A stretch of DNA of 5,053 nucleotides from assembly GCA_028287665.1 (NCBI GenBank), contig JAQBPF010000448.1:1-5053 (forward strand). The letters are read 5' to 3'. The DNA comes from Deinococcus sp. Lineage in GTDB: Bacteria; Deinococcota; Deinococci; Deinococcales; Deinococcaceae. A program made the position numbers and the translations under genes. Positions within the stretch are counted from its first letter, which is position 1. Each line of letters starts with the position of its first letter. This document shows, piece after piece, positions 1-5,053 of this stretch. The notes beneath the pieces are model-generated. The model was not told the DNA's origin. It searched no databases and saw only the letters and a program-made list of their open reading frames with translations.

Positions 1-10
1 CTGCGCGAAT

Positions 11-47
11 CACTCCTCAGTATAACGCCGCCCTCTTGTTTGAGCGG
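11..47 (-). promoter_or_regulatory. possible minus-strand promoter with leaderless GTG start
   Basis: Read on the minus strand, TATACT (24 to 19) is a good -10 hexamer of the TANNNT type. It is followed by GAGGA and then a GTG at 13-11, the spacing seen at leaderless starts. Only four codons (GTG ATT CGC GCA) lie inside the window, so coding cannot be tested. GAGGAG overlaps the GTG and could instead serve a later start. No clear TTGACA-like -35 is visible at 17 bases. If real, bases 14-288 would be a divergent intergenic region. Confidence 0.3.
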
Positions 48-272
48 ATAACCGCGAACCCGGGCCCTTTCCGTATGGCCCTCATCCGCGGGGCTGGCCT
101 CTCCTCAAGCCGAGAGGTCGGGCAGAGCCTCGACTGCCGCTGACCTCAACGAGCGGGTGCCGTCTGGCCACCTGCCTGTGGTGGGAGACCGGTCAGAGCG
201 CCACTTCACCCGGTTGGTCTGGGAAGGCCGGTCCGACCGGCTCCCGCCCTTCCATTGTTCCCACTCAGCGCG

Positions 273-278
273 GATACT
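273..278 (+). promoter_or_regulatory. weak -10 candidate for the permease gene
   Basis: GATACT matches TATAAT at four of six positions and ends 10 bases before the ATG at 289, which would give a leader of only a few bases. There is no convincing -35 and no Shine-Dalgarno sequence. It is weaker than the promoters of the two genes downstream, so transcription from further upstream is just as possible. Confidence 0.2.
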
Positions 279-288
279 TCCTGACGTT

Positions 289-2244
289 ATGCCTCCCCGG
301 AAATCTGCTTCCCATCCTCTGGTTGCCAAAGTGTCGCAGTGGATGGTGCAGGACGAGACCATTCCCCCGGAGGGATTCTTCGAGGAAGTTCCTGCAGCCG
401 CGCAACACCAGCACACCCAGCCCTGGTGGCGGGTGATGTGCCTCACCGGCGTGGACTATTTCTCCACGCTGGGGTATCAACCGGGCATTGCCGCGCTGGC
501 CGCGGGGGCCGTGGCGCCCTTCGCGACCTTGGTGCTGGTGTTGGTCACCCTCTTCGGTGCCCTGCCGATGTACCGCCGGGTCGCGGCCGAAAGTCCGCAC
601 GGTGACGGCAGCATTTCTATGCTTGAGCGCCTGCTGTCGTATTGGCCCAGCAAGTTTCTGGTCCTGTCCCTGATCGGGTTCGTGGCCACCGGGTTCATTA
701 TCACCATCACCCTTTCGGCGGCGGATGCGGCGGCCCACATCGTCGAGAATCCCTTTCTCAAATCGGCGCTGGAGGGCCATCAGGTGGGCGTGACATTGGT
801 GCTGGTGCTGCTCCTGGCTGCCGTGTTCCTGAAAGGCTTCAAAGAAGCCATCGGCATCGCCGTCGTGCTGGTCGTCTTGTACCTGTCGCTCAGCGCGGTG
901 GTGATTGGTCAGGGGCTGCATCAGATCGCTCTCCATCCTCAGGTCCTGGCCAACTGGACGGAACTGCTGGGCCAGACCTACCTCTCGCCCCTGTCGCTGA
1001 TCGGTGCGGCCCTCCTGGTGTTTCCCAAGCTGGCCCTGGGGCTCTCAGGCTTTGAGACCGGGGTGGTGGTGATGCCGCTGATCAAAGGAGACGCCGGAGA
1101 CACGGAAGCCGCACCTGCGGGCCGCATTCGGAACGGCCAGAAACTGCTCACCGGGGCGGCCCTGCTGATGAGTGTCTTTTTGCTCACCAGCAGCGTGGTC
1201 ACCACCCTCCTGATCCCCGCCGCCGCGTTTCAACCGGGCGGCGAGGCCAATGGCCGGGCGCTGGCGTATCTGGCCCACCAGTCTCTCGGGGAAGGCTTCG
1301 GCACGCTCTACGACAGTTCCACCATCCTGATCCTCTGGTTTGCCGGGGCCAGTGCCATGGCAGGACTGCTGAACATTGTCCCGCGGTACCTGCCCCGCTA
1401 CGGCATGGCGCCCGACTGGGCCCGCGCCACCCGTCCGCTGGTCCTGATCTACCTGACCATGTCGGTGATGGTCACGTTGGCTTTCCGTGCCAGCGTGGAC
1501 GGACAGGCCGCGGCCTACGCCACGGGGGTGCTCGCCATGATGACCAGTGCCGCCGTCGCCGTGACCCTGAGTGCCGTGCGGCGTCGGCAGCGCCGCCAGG
1601 CCTGGGCGTTCGGCGTCATCAGCTCCATCTTCGTCTACACCAGCGTGGTCACGTTGCTCAGCAATCCACAGGGGTTGTACATCGCTCTGGTCTTCATCGT
1701 CTTGGTCCTGATGGTGGGGATCACCTCGCGGATCTTGCGCTCATTCGAGTTGAGGGTGTCCAGCGTCCAGTTCGACGACGCGTCCAAGGCAGTCCTGAAA
1801 AGCTTTCCTATCCGTCCCCTGCGCTTGGTCTGTCACCACCCGGGGCGGTCCTCGGAAGCGGAATACCGCAAACAGGAATTGCGGGTGCGTCAGATGGTGC
1901 ATTTGCCCGATGAACAACCCTTTATTTTCCTGGAAGTGGAGATTGACGACGCCAGCGAATTCACCGATATGGTCGAGGTGACTGGGTTTCAGGTCGGGTC
2001 GTTCGGGGTGCTGCGGGCCAGAGGCTCGAGCGTTCCCAACACCATTGCCGCGGTGATGCTGCAGCTGCGGGGCAAAGGGGCGCCGCCGCAGGTGTATATG
2101 CGGTGGACGGAAGACAGCCCGCTGCATCTGGCCCTCGACTTTGTCATTGGGGGCCGGGGAGACGTGCCGCCCCTGACCCGCGAAATTTTACGGCGAGCCG
2201 AGCCTGACCGTGACCGCCGACCCTTTGTTCATGTTGGTGGCTAG
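289..2244 (+). CDS. APC-superfamily (amino acid/cation type) permease with C-terminal cytoplasmic domain
   Basis: This is a 651-residue inner-membrane secondary transporter. With the ATG at 289 as residue 1, helix 1 (about 51-73) contains [12 protein letters not shown], an APC-type broken-helix motif. A helix follows at about 75-94, and the segment [14 protein letters not shown] at about 137-150 lies in and after helix 3. Further hydrophobic helices lie near 166-182, 187-207, 235-256, 285-308, 343-363 (followed by [14 protein letters not shown]), 384-400, 405-429, 438-458 and 461-480, making 12. Residues 481-651 are soluble and end in RRPFVHVGG. From memory, actinobacterial and deinococcal permeases of this group share both the helix 1 motif and this tail, so the gene looks complete. 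Substrate is unknown; amino acids are the usual annotation and cations (KUP-like) are possible. The frame is open back to a GTG at 157, but the extra 44 residues do not resemble this family. ATG 343 is the shorter alternative. No Shine-Dalgarno sequence precedes any of the three. Family call is firm, start is moderate. Confidence 0.87.
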   Translation: MPPRKSASHPLVAKVSQWMVQDETIPPEGFFEEVPAAAQHQHTQPWWRVMCLTGVDYFSTLGYQPGIAALAAGAVAPFATLVLVLVTLFGALPMYRRVAAESPHGDGSISMLERLLSYWPSKFLVLSLIGFVATGFIITITLSAADAAAHIVENPFLKSALEGHQVGVTLVLVLLLAAVFLKGFKEAIGIAVVLVVLYLSLSAVVIGQGLHQIALHPQVLANWTELLGQTYLSPLSLIGAALLVFPKLALGLSGFETGVVVMPLIKGDAGDTEAAPAGRIRNGQKLLTGAALLMSVFLLTSSVVTTLLIPAAAFQPGGEANGRALAYLAHQSLGEGFGTLYDSSTILILWFAGASAMAGLLNIVPRYLPRYGMAPDWARATRPLVLIYLTMSVMVTLAFRASVDGQAAAYATGVLAMMTSAAVAVTLSAVRRRQRRQAWAFGVISSIFVYTSVVTLLSNPQGLYIALVFIVLVLMVGITSRILRSFELRVSSVQFDDASKAVLKSFPIRPLRLVCHHPGRSSEAEYRKQELRVRQMVHLPDEQPFIFLEVEIDDASEFTDMVEVTGFQVGSFGVLRARGSSVPNTIAAVMLQLRGKGAPPQVYMRWTEDSPLHLALDFVIGGRGDVPPLTREILRRAEPDRDRRPFVHVGG

Positions 2245-2251
2245 CCCTTCT

Positions 2252-2277
2252 CTGGTTGGAAGCGAGTGCCAACCCAG
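2252..2277 (+). terminator. possible stem-loop terminator after the permease gene
   Basis: CTGGTTGG (2252-2259) pairs with CCAACC-AG (2269-2277) with one bulged C, around a nine-base loop. It starts eight bases after the TAG stop, the right place for transcription termination. No T-run follows, so it would not be a canonical intrinsic terminator. It may act as an mRNA 3' end stabiliser. Confidence 0.4.
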
Positions 2278-2567
2278 CAGGAGGTGGAGGCTGCTGCTCA
2301 AACGTCACTCGCAAGCATCAGCCAGGCCGTTCAGGGGACAACGCCTCCGGGCCGCTGACCCGCCAATCAGGGACTGAGCGCTGCCGGAGAGGCAGGTCAA
2401 ACACAACCACAGGAGAACGCAGGAAGTCAGTGTTGGCGCAACCAAACCAGGCAAGGGCACCCAGAGATGGAGTGTGGTGAATGCGAACGGTCCGGCGTGG
2501 CTGCGGCATGCAGCGGTCGATCGGGCCTGCTCCAACGCCTCCGCAGCCACCAGGACACTGCTGCTCT

Positions 2568-2650
2568 GGACGGGGCAGGGGAGCTCACGAACTGCCGACG
2601 GGTCCGCAGGCTCAAGGAGGGGAACGCCCGAGAGAGTCCCTGCCCCGTCC
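2568..2650. repeat. perfect 13-base inverted repeat with 57-base spacer
   Basis: GGACGGGGCAGGG (2568-2580) is the exact reverse complement of CCCTGCCCCGTCC (2638-2650). CTC (2584-2586) and GAG (2632-2634) can extend the pairing inward after a G-T pair and a two-base internal loop. The right arm ends 27 bases before the -10 of the secreted-protein gene, so it lies outside that leaderless mRNA. No flanking target duplication is visible. It may be a small intergenic repeat element, an end structure of the permease transcript, or a looped binding site. Confidence 0.6.
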
Positions 2651-2677
2651 TGTTCCGGGGAAGGTCCGCTGGAGCGT

Positions 2678-2683
2678 TAGACT
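2678..2683 (+). promoter_or_regulatory. -10 element of a leaderless promoter
   Basis: TAGACT fits TANNNT and is followed by six bases and then the ATG at 2690, so transcription would start at or within a base or so of the start codon. GGAG at 2671-2674 lies upstream of the -10 and therefore outside the expected mRNA, so it cannot be the ribosome site. No clear -35 is seen 16-18 bases upstream. Confidence 0.65.
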
Positions 2684-2689
2684 GTCCCC

Positions 2690-3286
2690 ATGAGCCGTGT
2701 TCTGGTGTTGTGGGTGGCCCTCGTGGCGAGTTCCCTCGCGCAGGCCACTCAGGTCAGCCTGCGTCAGGGGGAGAGCGGCCCGCTGGGGAGCCGGACGCTT
2801 CACGTGCTCCGGGTGGACGACCAGCGCTGCGGGCCCACGGAGAACTGTCTTGCCGACGTCCTGGCGCAGGTGCGGGTGCAGGACGGCCCCAAGAGCTCAA
2901 CGGTCGTCGTGAGCTTGTTCCCACGGGCTCCCCAGCCCTGGACGGGGATGGGGGTCAGCCACTTGACCCGTGACGCGGTGACCCTGACCACTCAGCCCCC
3001 AGGCAGTTCAAAGCCAGCGGAACAGGTCACCTTGCAACGCGGTCAGACCGGCCGACTGGGCGGGCGTCGGGTCACGGTTCAAGGCTGGGAAACGGTGCGG
3101 TGCCTGCCCCAGGTGCTGTGCGTTCGTCCCGAATGGAGTTACGTGTACGTTGACGTGGACTCGGGGCCTACCCGCACCGGGCTCGCCCTCGAATACCCGC
3201 GGGTCCCGGTCTGGCCAGGTCTGGCCCTGATCCGCGCCACTGCGGAACAGAATCCCACACTGACCTTTACCGATACGCGTCCTTGA
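2690..3286 (+). CDS. secreted protein with duplicated C-x5-C domain, function unknown
   Basis: This is a 198-residue exported protein. Residues 1-19 form a Sec-type signal peptide: Arg3, a hydrophobic core, then SLAQA with a likely cut after Ala19. There is no lipobox Cys. The mature protein is two homologous halves. Residues 21-64 start QVSLRQGESGPLG and carry Cys47 and Cys53; residues 112-155 start QVTLQRGQTGRLG and carry Cys138 and Cys144. In each half a β-rich segment leads into an R-C-x5-C hairpin and then alternating hydrophobic residues (VLAQVRVQ, YVYVDVD), suggesting two small β domains, each with a disulphide. The pattern recalls the DSRCPxxVxC motif of many small bacterial exported proteins of unknown role, with the usual Trp-Ala-Gly after the second Cys not kept. 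No catalytic motif is seen. The start is fixed by the signal peptide and by TAGACT six bases upstream. It is monocistronic by spacing. Confidence 0.8.
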   Translation: MSRVLVLWVALVASSLAQATQVSLRQGESGPLGSRTLHVLRVDDQRCGPTENCLADVLAQVRVQDGPKSSTVVVSLFPRAPQPWTGMGVSHLTRDAVTLTTQPPGSSKPAEQVTLQRGQTGRLGGRRVTVQGWETVRCLPQVLCVRPEWSYVYVDVDSGPTRTGLALEYPRVPVWPGLALIRATAEQNPTLTFTDTRP

Positions 3287-3289
3287 CGG

Positions 3290-3322
3290 GCTGGAGCGTG
3301 CCTGCGCTGTGTCCCCTCCAGC
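3290..3322 (+). terminator. possible stem-loop terminator after the secreted-protein gene
   Basis: GCTGGAG (3290-3296) pairs perfectly with CTCCAGC (3316-3322) around a 19-base loop, starting four bases after the TGA. The position suits termination, but the loop is long and no T-run follows, so function is uncertain. Confidence 0.45.
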
Positions 3323-3510
3323 AAACCTGCTCTCCCCATCTGAACGCAGGGCAGACGCTGAACTGCTCGCTGTTGCTGGGTTGTCTGTGGGCGTTTGGCT
3401 TCAATCCCGGAGTTGATTCGCCCGAACCCGCTCCGTGGAAAGGCGGTTCACCTGAGCCCCCCGTGTTGAGTCCCTGAAAGGCTTGGCAGGCCAGCATAGA
3501 CAATCGGTCG

Positions 3511-3552
3511 GCCCCTGCCGGGCATAGGCCGGATGGCTCAGGGGCAGCCTGA
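3511..3552. promoter_or_regulatory. overlapping dyads upstream of the MFS promoter, operator candidate
   Basis: GCCCCTG (3511-3517) is complementary to CAGGGGC (3539-3545), and within that loop two CCGG blocks (3518-3521, 3529-3532) can pair. A second dyad, TCAGG/CCTGA (3538-3542, 3548-3552), uses part of the same arm. The structures end 11 bases before the -10 at 3564 and cover the -35 position. Because the MFS transcript should be leaderless, they would act as DNA (a repressor or activator site) or as the 3' end of a transcript from upstream, not as an MFS leader. Confidence 0.35.
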
Positions 3553-3563
3553 CGGCCGGGCAC

Positions 3564-3569
3564 TACACT
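3564..3569 (+). promoter_or_regulatory. -10 element of a leaderless promoter for the MFS gene
   Basis: TACACT fits TANNNT and is followed by seven bases and the ATG at 3577, placing the transcription start at the start codon. There is no Shine-Dalgarno sequence between them and no TTGACA-like box at the usual distance, which suggests an activator or extended contacts. Confidence 0.65.
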
Positions 3570-3576
3570 TGCCTGG

Positions 3577-4800
3577 ATGCGCTCCCGTCCTGCTGCCCTG
3601 ATCTTTATTCTGCTGACCGCCCTGATCGACATCATCGGGATTGGTCTGATCATTCCGGTGCTGCCGGGACTGGTGAAGGAACTGGCCGGGTCGGAGGTCG
3701 CGGGCGCGCGCACCATCGGGCTGCTGACCGCCGCCTACGCGGTGATGCAGTTCGTCTTTGCGCCGATTCTCGGTGCCCTGAGTGACCGTTTTGGACGCCG
3801 ACCCGTGCTGCTGTTTGCGCTGCTGGGCATGGGACTGGATTACCTGGTGCTGGCCTTCGCGCCGAATCTGGCGTGGCTGTTTGTGGGCCGGGTGCTGGCA
3901 GGCATCACGGGGGCCAGCCTGACGGTGGCCAACGCCTATATCGCAGACGTGTCGCCTCCCGAGCAACGCGCCAAGAATTTCGGGCTGCTGGGCGCAACTT
4001 TCGGCGTGGGTTTCATTCTGGGGCCAGCGCTGGGCGGGCTGCTGGGCGAGTACGGCCTGCGGGTGCCGTTTCTGGTGGCCGCGGCCCTGACCGGCCTCAA
4101 CGTGCTGTATGGCCTGTTCGTCCTGCCCGAGTCGCTTCCGGCCAGTGCCCGCGGCAAGGAGATGAAACGCAGTGACCTGAACCCGCTGCTGCCCCTGCGG
4201 GCGCTGGGCGAATACCCGATCCTGCGGAGCCTCGCCGTGACGTTTGTGCTGCTGGGTCTCGCCGGACAGGTGATTTTCAGTACCTGGGTGCTGTACACCG
4301 AAAAGGTCCTGAGCTGGAGCCCGGGGCAAAACGGCTTGGCGCTGGCCTTCTTCGGTCTGCTGACGGCGGCGGTGCAGGGCGGCCTGATCGGACCGTTTAT
4401 CGCCCGCTTCGGCGACCGGCGCACCATCATGACGGGCCTGGTGGCGTCCATTCTGGAATTTCTGCTGCTCAGCATGGCCCGGAGCGGCGTGCTGCTGTAT
4501 GCCTCGCTGGTCATGGGAGCCTTGGGCGGACTGGCAGGCCCCGCCATTCAGGGCCTGATCTCCCGGCAAGTCAGCGAAACCGAGCAGGGGCGCGTGCAGG
4601 GAGCCATCACGAGCCTGAACAGTCTGGTGGCCGTGGTCGGGCCGATCGTGGCGACGGCCGTGTATGCCGCTGGGGTCAGCGGGGGCTTTCCTGGCGCGGC
4701 ATTCTTGATGGGCGCCGTCCTGTCAGTGGCCGGAACACTGCTGATTCTGAGCGTCTTGCGCGGCATTCCAGGCACCGGCCGGGCAGAAGCCCAGGTCTGA
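3577..4800 (+). CDS. TCR/TetA-type MFS drug:H+ antiporter family exporter
   Basis: This is a 407-residue, 12-helix inner-membrane transporter, the usual length for TetA-like pumps. MFS motif [12 protein letters not shown], is at 66-76 between helices 2 and 3. Asp18 in helix 1 ([17 protein letters not shown]), Asp88 in helix 3 (GLDYLVLAF) and Arg105 in helix 4 ([12 protein letters not shown]) match the charged residues Asp15, Asp84 and Arg101 of the Tn10 pump. Motif C-like [16 protein letters not shown] is at 139-154. A cytoplasmic loop (about 184-212) joins the halves. The second half has [13 protein letters not shown] (237-249), [11 protein letters not shown] (272-282) and [17 protein letters not shown] (326-342), typical of the TCR group. 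By remembered alignment the helix 8 His is Thr263 and the helix 9 Asp is Ser291, so tetracycline itself may not be the substrate. The start is fixed by TACACT seven bases upstream. No TetR-type regulator gene is in the window. Family call is firm; substrate is open. Confidence 0.9.
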   Translation: MRSRPAALIFILLTALIDIIGIGLIIPVLPGLVKELAGSEVAGARTIGLLTAAYAVMQFVFAPILGALSDRFGRRPVLLFALLGMGLDYLVLAFAPNLAWLFVGRVLAGITGASLTVANAYIADVSPPEQRAKNFGLLGATFGVGFILGPALGGLLGEYGLRVPFLVAAALTGLNVLYGLFVLPESLPASARGKEMKRSDLNPLLPLRALGEYPILRSLAVTFVLLGLAGQVIFSTWVLYTEKVLSWSPGQNGLALAFFGLLTAAVQGGLIGPFIARFGDRRTIMTGLVASILEFLLLSMARSGVLLYASLVMGALGGLAGPAIQGLISRQVSETEQGRVQGAITSLNSLVAVVGPIVATAVYAAGVSGGFPGAAFLMGAVLSVAGTLLILSVLRGIPGTGRAEAQV

Positions 4801-4852
4801 ATGGATTCGGTGCCTGGGCCGCGTGCGCCGGGAGACAGGCGGCGTTCAGACC
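4789..4852 (+). terminator. alternative hairpins overlapping the MFS stop codon
   Basis: GGTCTGAA (4794-4801, containing the TGA stop) is the exact complement of TTCAGACC (4845-4852). Nested inside is GCCTG (4812-4816) with CAGGC (4836-4840). A competing stem is GCCCAGG (4789-4795) with CCTGGGC (4813-4819), enclosing GAAT/ATTC (4799-4808). Position suits a 3' end structure for the MFS mRNA. There is no T-run, so termination by RNA polymerase alone is doubtful. Confidence 0.45.
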
Positions 4853-4875
4853 ACCTCGGGCGCGCCAGCTCAGGG

Positions 4876-4888
4876 GAAGGCGACCTTC
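4876..4888. repeat. short inverted repeat GAAGG/CCTTC
   Basis: GAAGG (4876-4880) and CCTTC (4884-4888) form a five-base stem with a three-base loop, between the MFS end structure and the PAS gene. It may be a binding site or part of the same 3' region; it is short enough to be chance. Confidence 0.2.
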
Positions 4889-4930
4889 ATCTACACCTCA
4901 TTCTGTGGGCGAAGTGTGGAGATTTCACCT

Positions 4931-4936
4931 TATGCT
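4931..4936 (+). promoter_or_regulatory. -10 candidate for the PAS gene
   Basis: TATGCT fits TANNNT and ends 17 bases before the ATG at 4954, which would give a short leader of about 10 bases. It is followed by a small dyad TGCT/AGCA (4933-4936, 4941-4944). No clear -35 and no strong Shine-Dalgarno sequence are visible. Confidence 0.4.
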
Positions 4937-4953
4937 GAGTAGCAGACCTGTTC

Positions 4954-5053
4954 ATGACCAGTGCCGATCAACGCGCCATCTCGCATCTTACCCAGCTTCT
5001 GGATGGGCTTCTCGATCCATTTTTTGCTGTTGACAGAGAGTGGCGCTTCACCT
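4954..5053 (+). CDS. PAS-domain signalling protein, N-terminal fragment (runs off the right edge)
   Basis: Thirty-three codons are visible, starting ATG ACC AGT GCC and still open at the window edge. The first 20 residues (MTSADQRAISHLTQLLDGLL) look helical, and DPFFAVDREWRFT then matches the opening strand of a PAS domain, where the usual next residues are YVN or similar. In related bacteria such an N-terminal PAS fold opens cytoplasmic sensor histidine kinases, diguanylate cyclases or other signal proteins; which output domain follows here cannot be seen. An in-frame TGA at 4936-4938 limits the start, so ATG 4954 is the only ordinary choice. The gap of 153 bases to the MFS gene and the possible TATGCT promoter suggest separate transcription. 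Confidence 0.72.
   Translation, partial: MTSADQRAISHLTQLLDGLLDPFFAVDREWRFT

Larger units (their letters stand above)
1..288. other. upstream intergenic region, no convincing plus-strand gene
   Basis: No complete gene is seen here. A plus-strand frame is open from base 3 to a TGA at 141-143 (about 46 codons, no start in the window). It could be the tail of an upstream gene, but I recognise nothing in its translation. The stretch is rich in short dyads: CCTCTC/GAGAGG (98-103, 112-117), GGCAG/CTGCC (121-125, 134-138), CCGCT/AGCGG (137-141, 152-156), CCACC/GGTGG (168-172, 180-184), the palindrome GACCGGTC (187-194) and GCCGGT/ACCGGC (227-232, 236-241). I found no TANNNT element on the plus strand. 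Whether this is untranslated leader, divergent promoter DNA or the end of another gene cannot be settled here. Confidence 0.5.
2245..2689. other. 445-base intergenic region without a convincing gene
   Basis: Several short frames are open on both strands (for example minus 2305-2550 and plus 2467-2973), but their translations are rich in R, S, P and A. They show no recognisable family, and they overlap one another or the secreted-protein gene. The region holds a stem-loop directly after the permease stop, a short hairpin GCTGC/GCAGC (2500-2504, 2510-2514), an 11-base direct repeat CAACGCCTCCG (2339-2349 and 2533-2543), and a perfect 13-base inverted repeat close to the next promoter. No transposase remnant is seen. 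Confidence 0.6.
3287..3576. other. intergenic region of 290 bases before the MFS gene
   Basis: No gene is recognised. A plus-strand frame 3283-3477 is open but overlaps the stop of the secreted-protein gene and has no family resemblance. The region contains the hairpin at 3290-3322, a near-palindrome around TGGCAGGCCA (3484-3493), the overlapping dyads at 3511-3552 and the MFS promoter. Confidence 0.55.

Noticed and set aside
157..288. N-terminal extension of the permease from GTG 157
   Set aside because: The 44 added residues are rich in R, S, P and H and do not look like the family's N-terminus, and the DNA there is full of dyads typical of non-coding sequence.
265..936. Minus-strand open frame of 223 codons
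   Set aside because: It lies opposite the permease helices and shows low-complexity Q, H, R and G composition; a shadow of the real gene.
2305..2550. Minus-strand frame of 81 codons with a hydrophobic stretch, considered as a small membrane protein or transposase remnant
   Set aside because: No promoter or ribosome site fits, no transposase motif is seen, and two other minus-strand frames overlap it with equal claim.
2568..2650. Reading the 13-base inverted repeat as insertion sequence ends
   Set aside because: The 83-base span has no coding capacity and no flanking target duplication can be seen, so only a generic repeat call is supported.
2467..2973. Plus-strand open frame of 168 codons crossing into the secreted-protein gene
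   Set aside because: It overlaps that gene in another frame, has no recognisable domain, and the overlapped gene has a clear signal peptide, internal homology and promoter.
3538..4569. Long open frame of 343 codons on the minus strand
   Set aside because: It is fully antisense to the MFS gene, is rich in Q, H, R and A, and has no family resemblance. It is what the codon bias of a GC-rich gene produces on the opposite strand.
4925..4945. Possible radiation/desiccation response palindrome near TTATG
   Set aside because: Only the left half resembles the TTATG...CATAA form; the right half does not match.

Overview
The window looks like a chromosomal segment of a GC-rich bacterium, most probably a Deinococcus. 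Two plus-strand genes begin 6 or 7 bases after a TANNNT -10 element with no Shine-Dalgarno sequence, the leaderless arrangement known to be common in that genus. The protein types (TetA-like MFS pump, small secreted two-cysteine protein, PAS sensor opening) also fit. The genus is inferred; no marker gene is present.

Layout, all plus strand unless stated. Bases 1-288 are upstream DNA holding several short dyads and a possible minus-strand promoter that would fire out of the left edge. Bases 289-2244 encode a 651-residue APC-superfamily permease with 12 predicted membrane helices and a C-terminal cytoplasmic domain of about 170 residues. Bases 2245-2689 contain no convincing gene. They do contain a stem-loop just after the permease stop and a perfect 13-base inverted repeat spaced 57 bases apart. 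Bases 2690-3286 encode a 198-residue secreted protein built from two copies of a domain carrying a C-x5-C pair. Bases 3287-3576 are intergenic, with a hairpin after that gene and overlapping dyads where the -35 of the next promoter should lie. Bases 3577-4800 encode a 407-residue TCR/TetA-type MFS exporter. Bases 4801-4953 hold alternative hairpins overlapping the exporter's stop codon. Base 4954 to the right edge is the start of a PAS-domain signalling protein, cut by the window.

The genes do not look like an operon. They are separated by 445, 290 and 153 bases, and at least two have their own promoter at the start codon. Two are inner-membrane transporters, one is exported and one is a probable sensor, but nothing in the sequence ties them to one pathway. 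I see no RNA gene, CRISPR array, insertion sequence or recognisable defence system. The items most worth a second look are the duplicated cysteine-pair protein, the 13-base inverted repeat, the dyads at the exporter promoter and the exporter's altered TetA-type charged residues.
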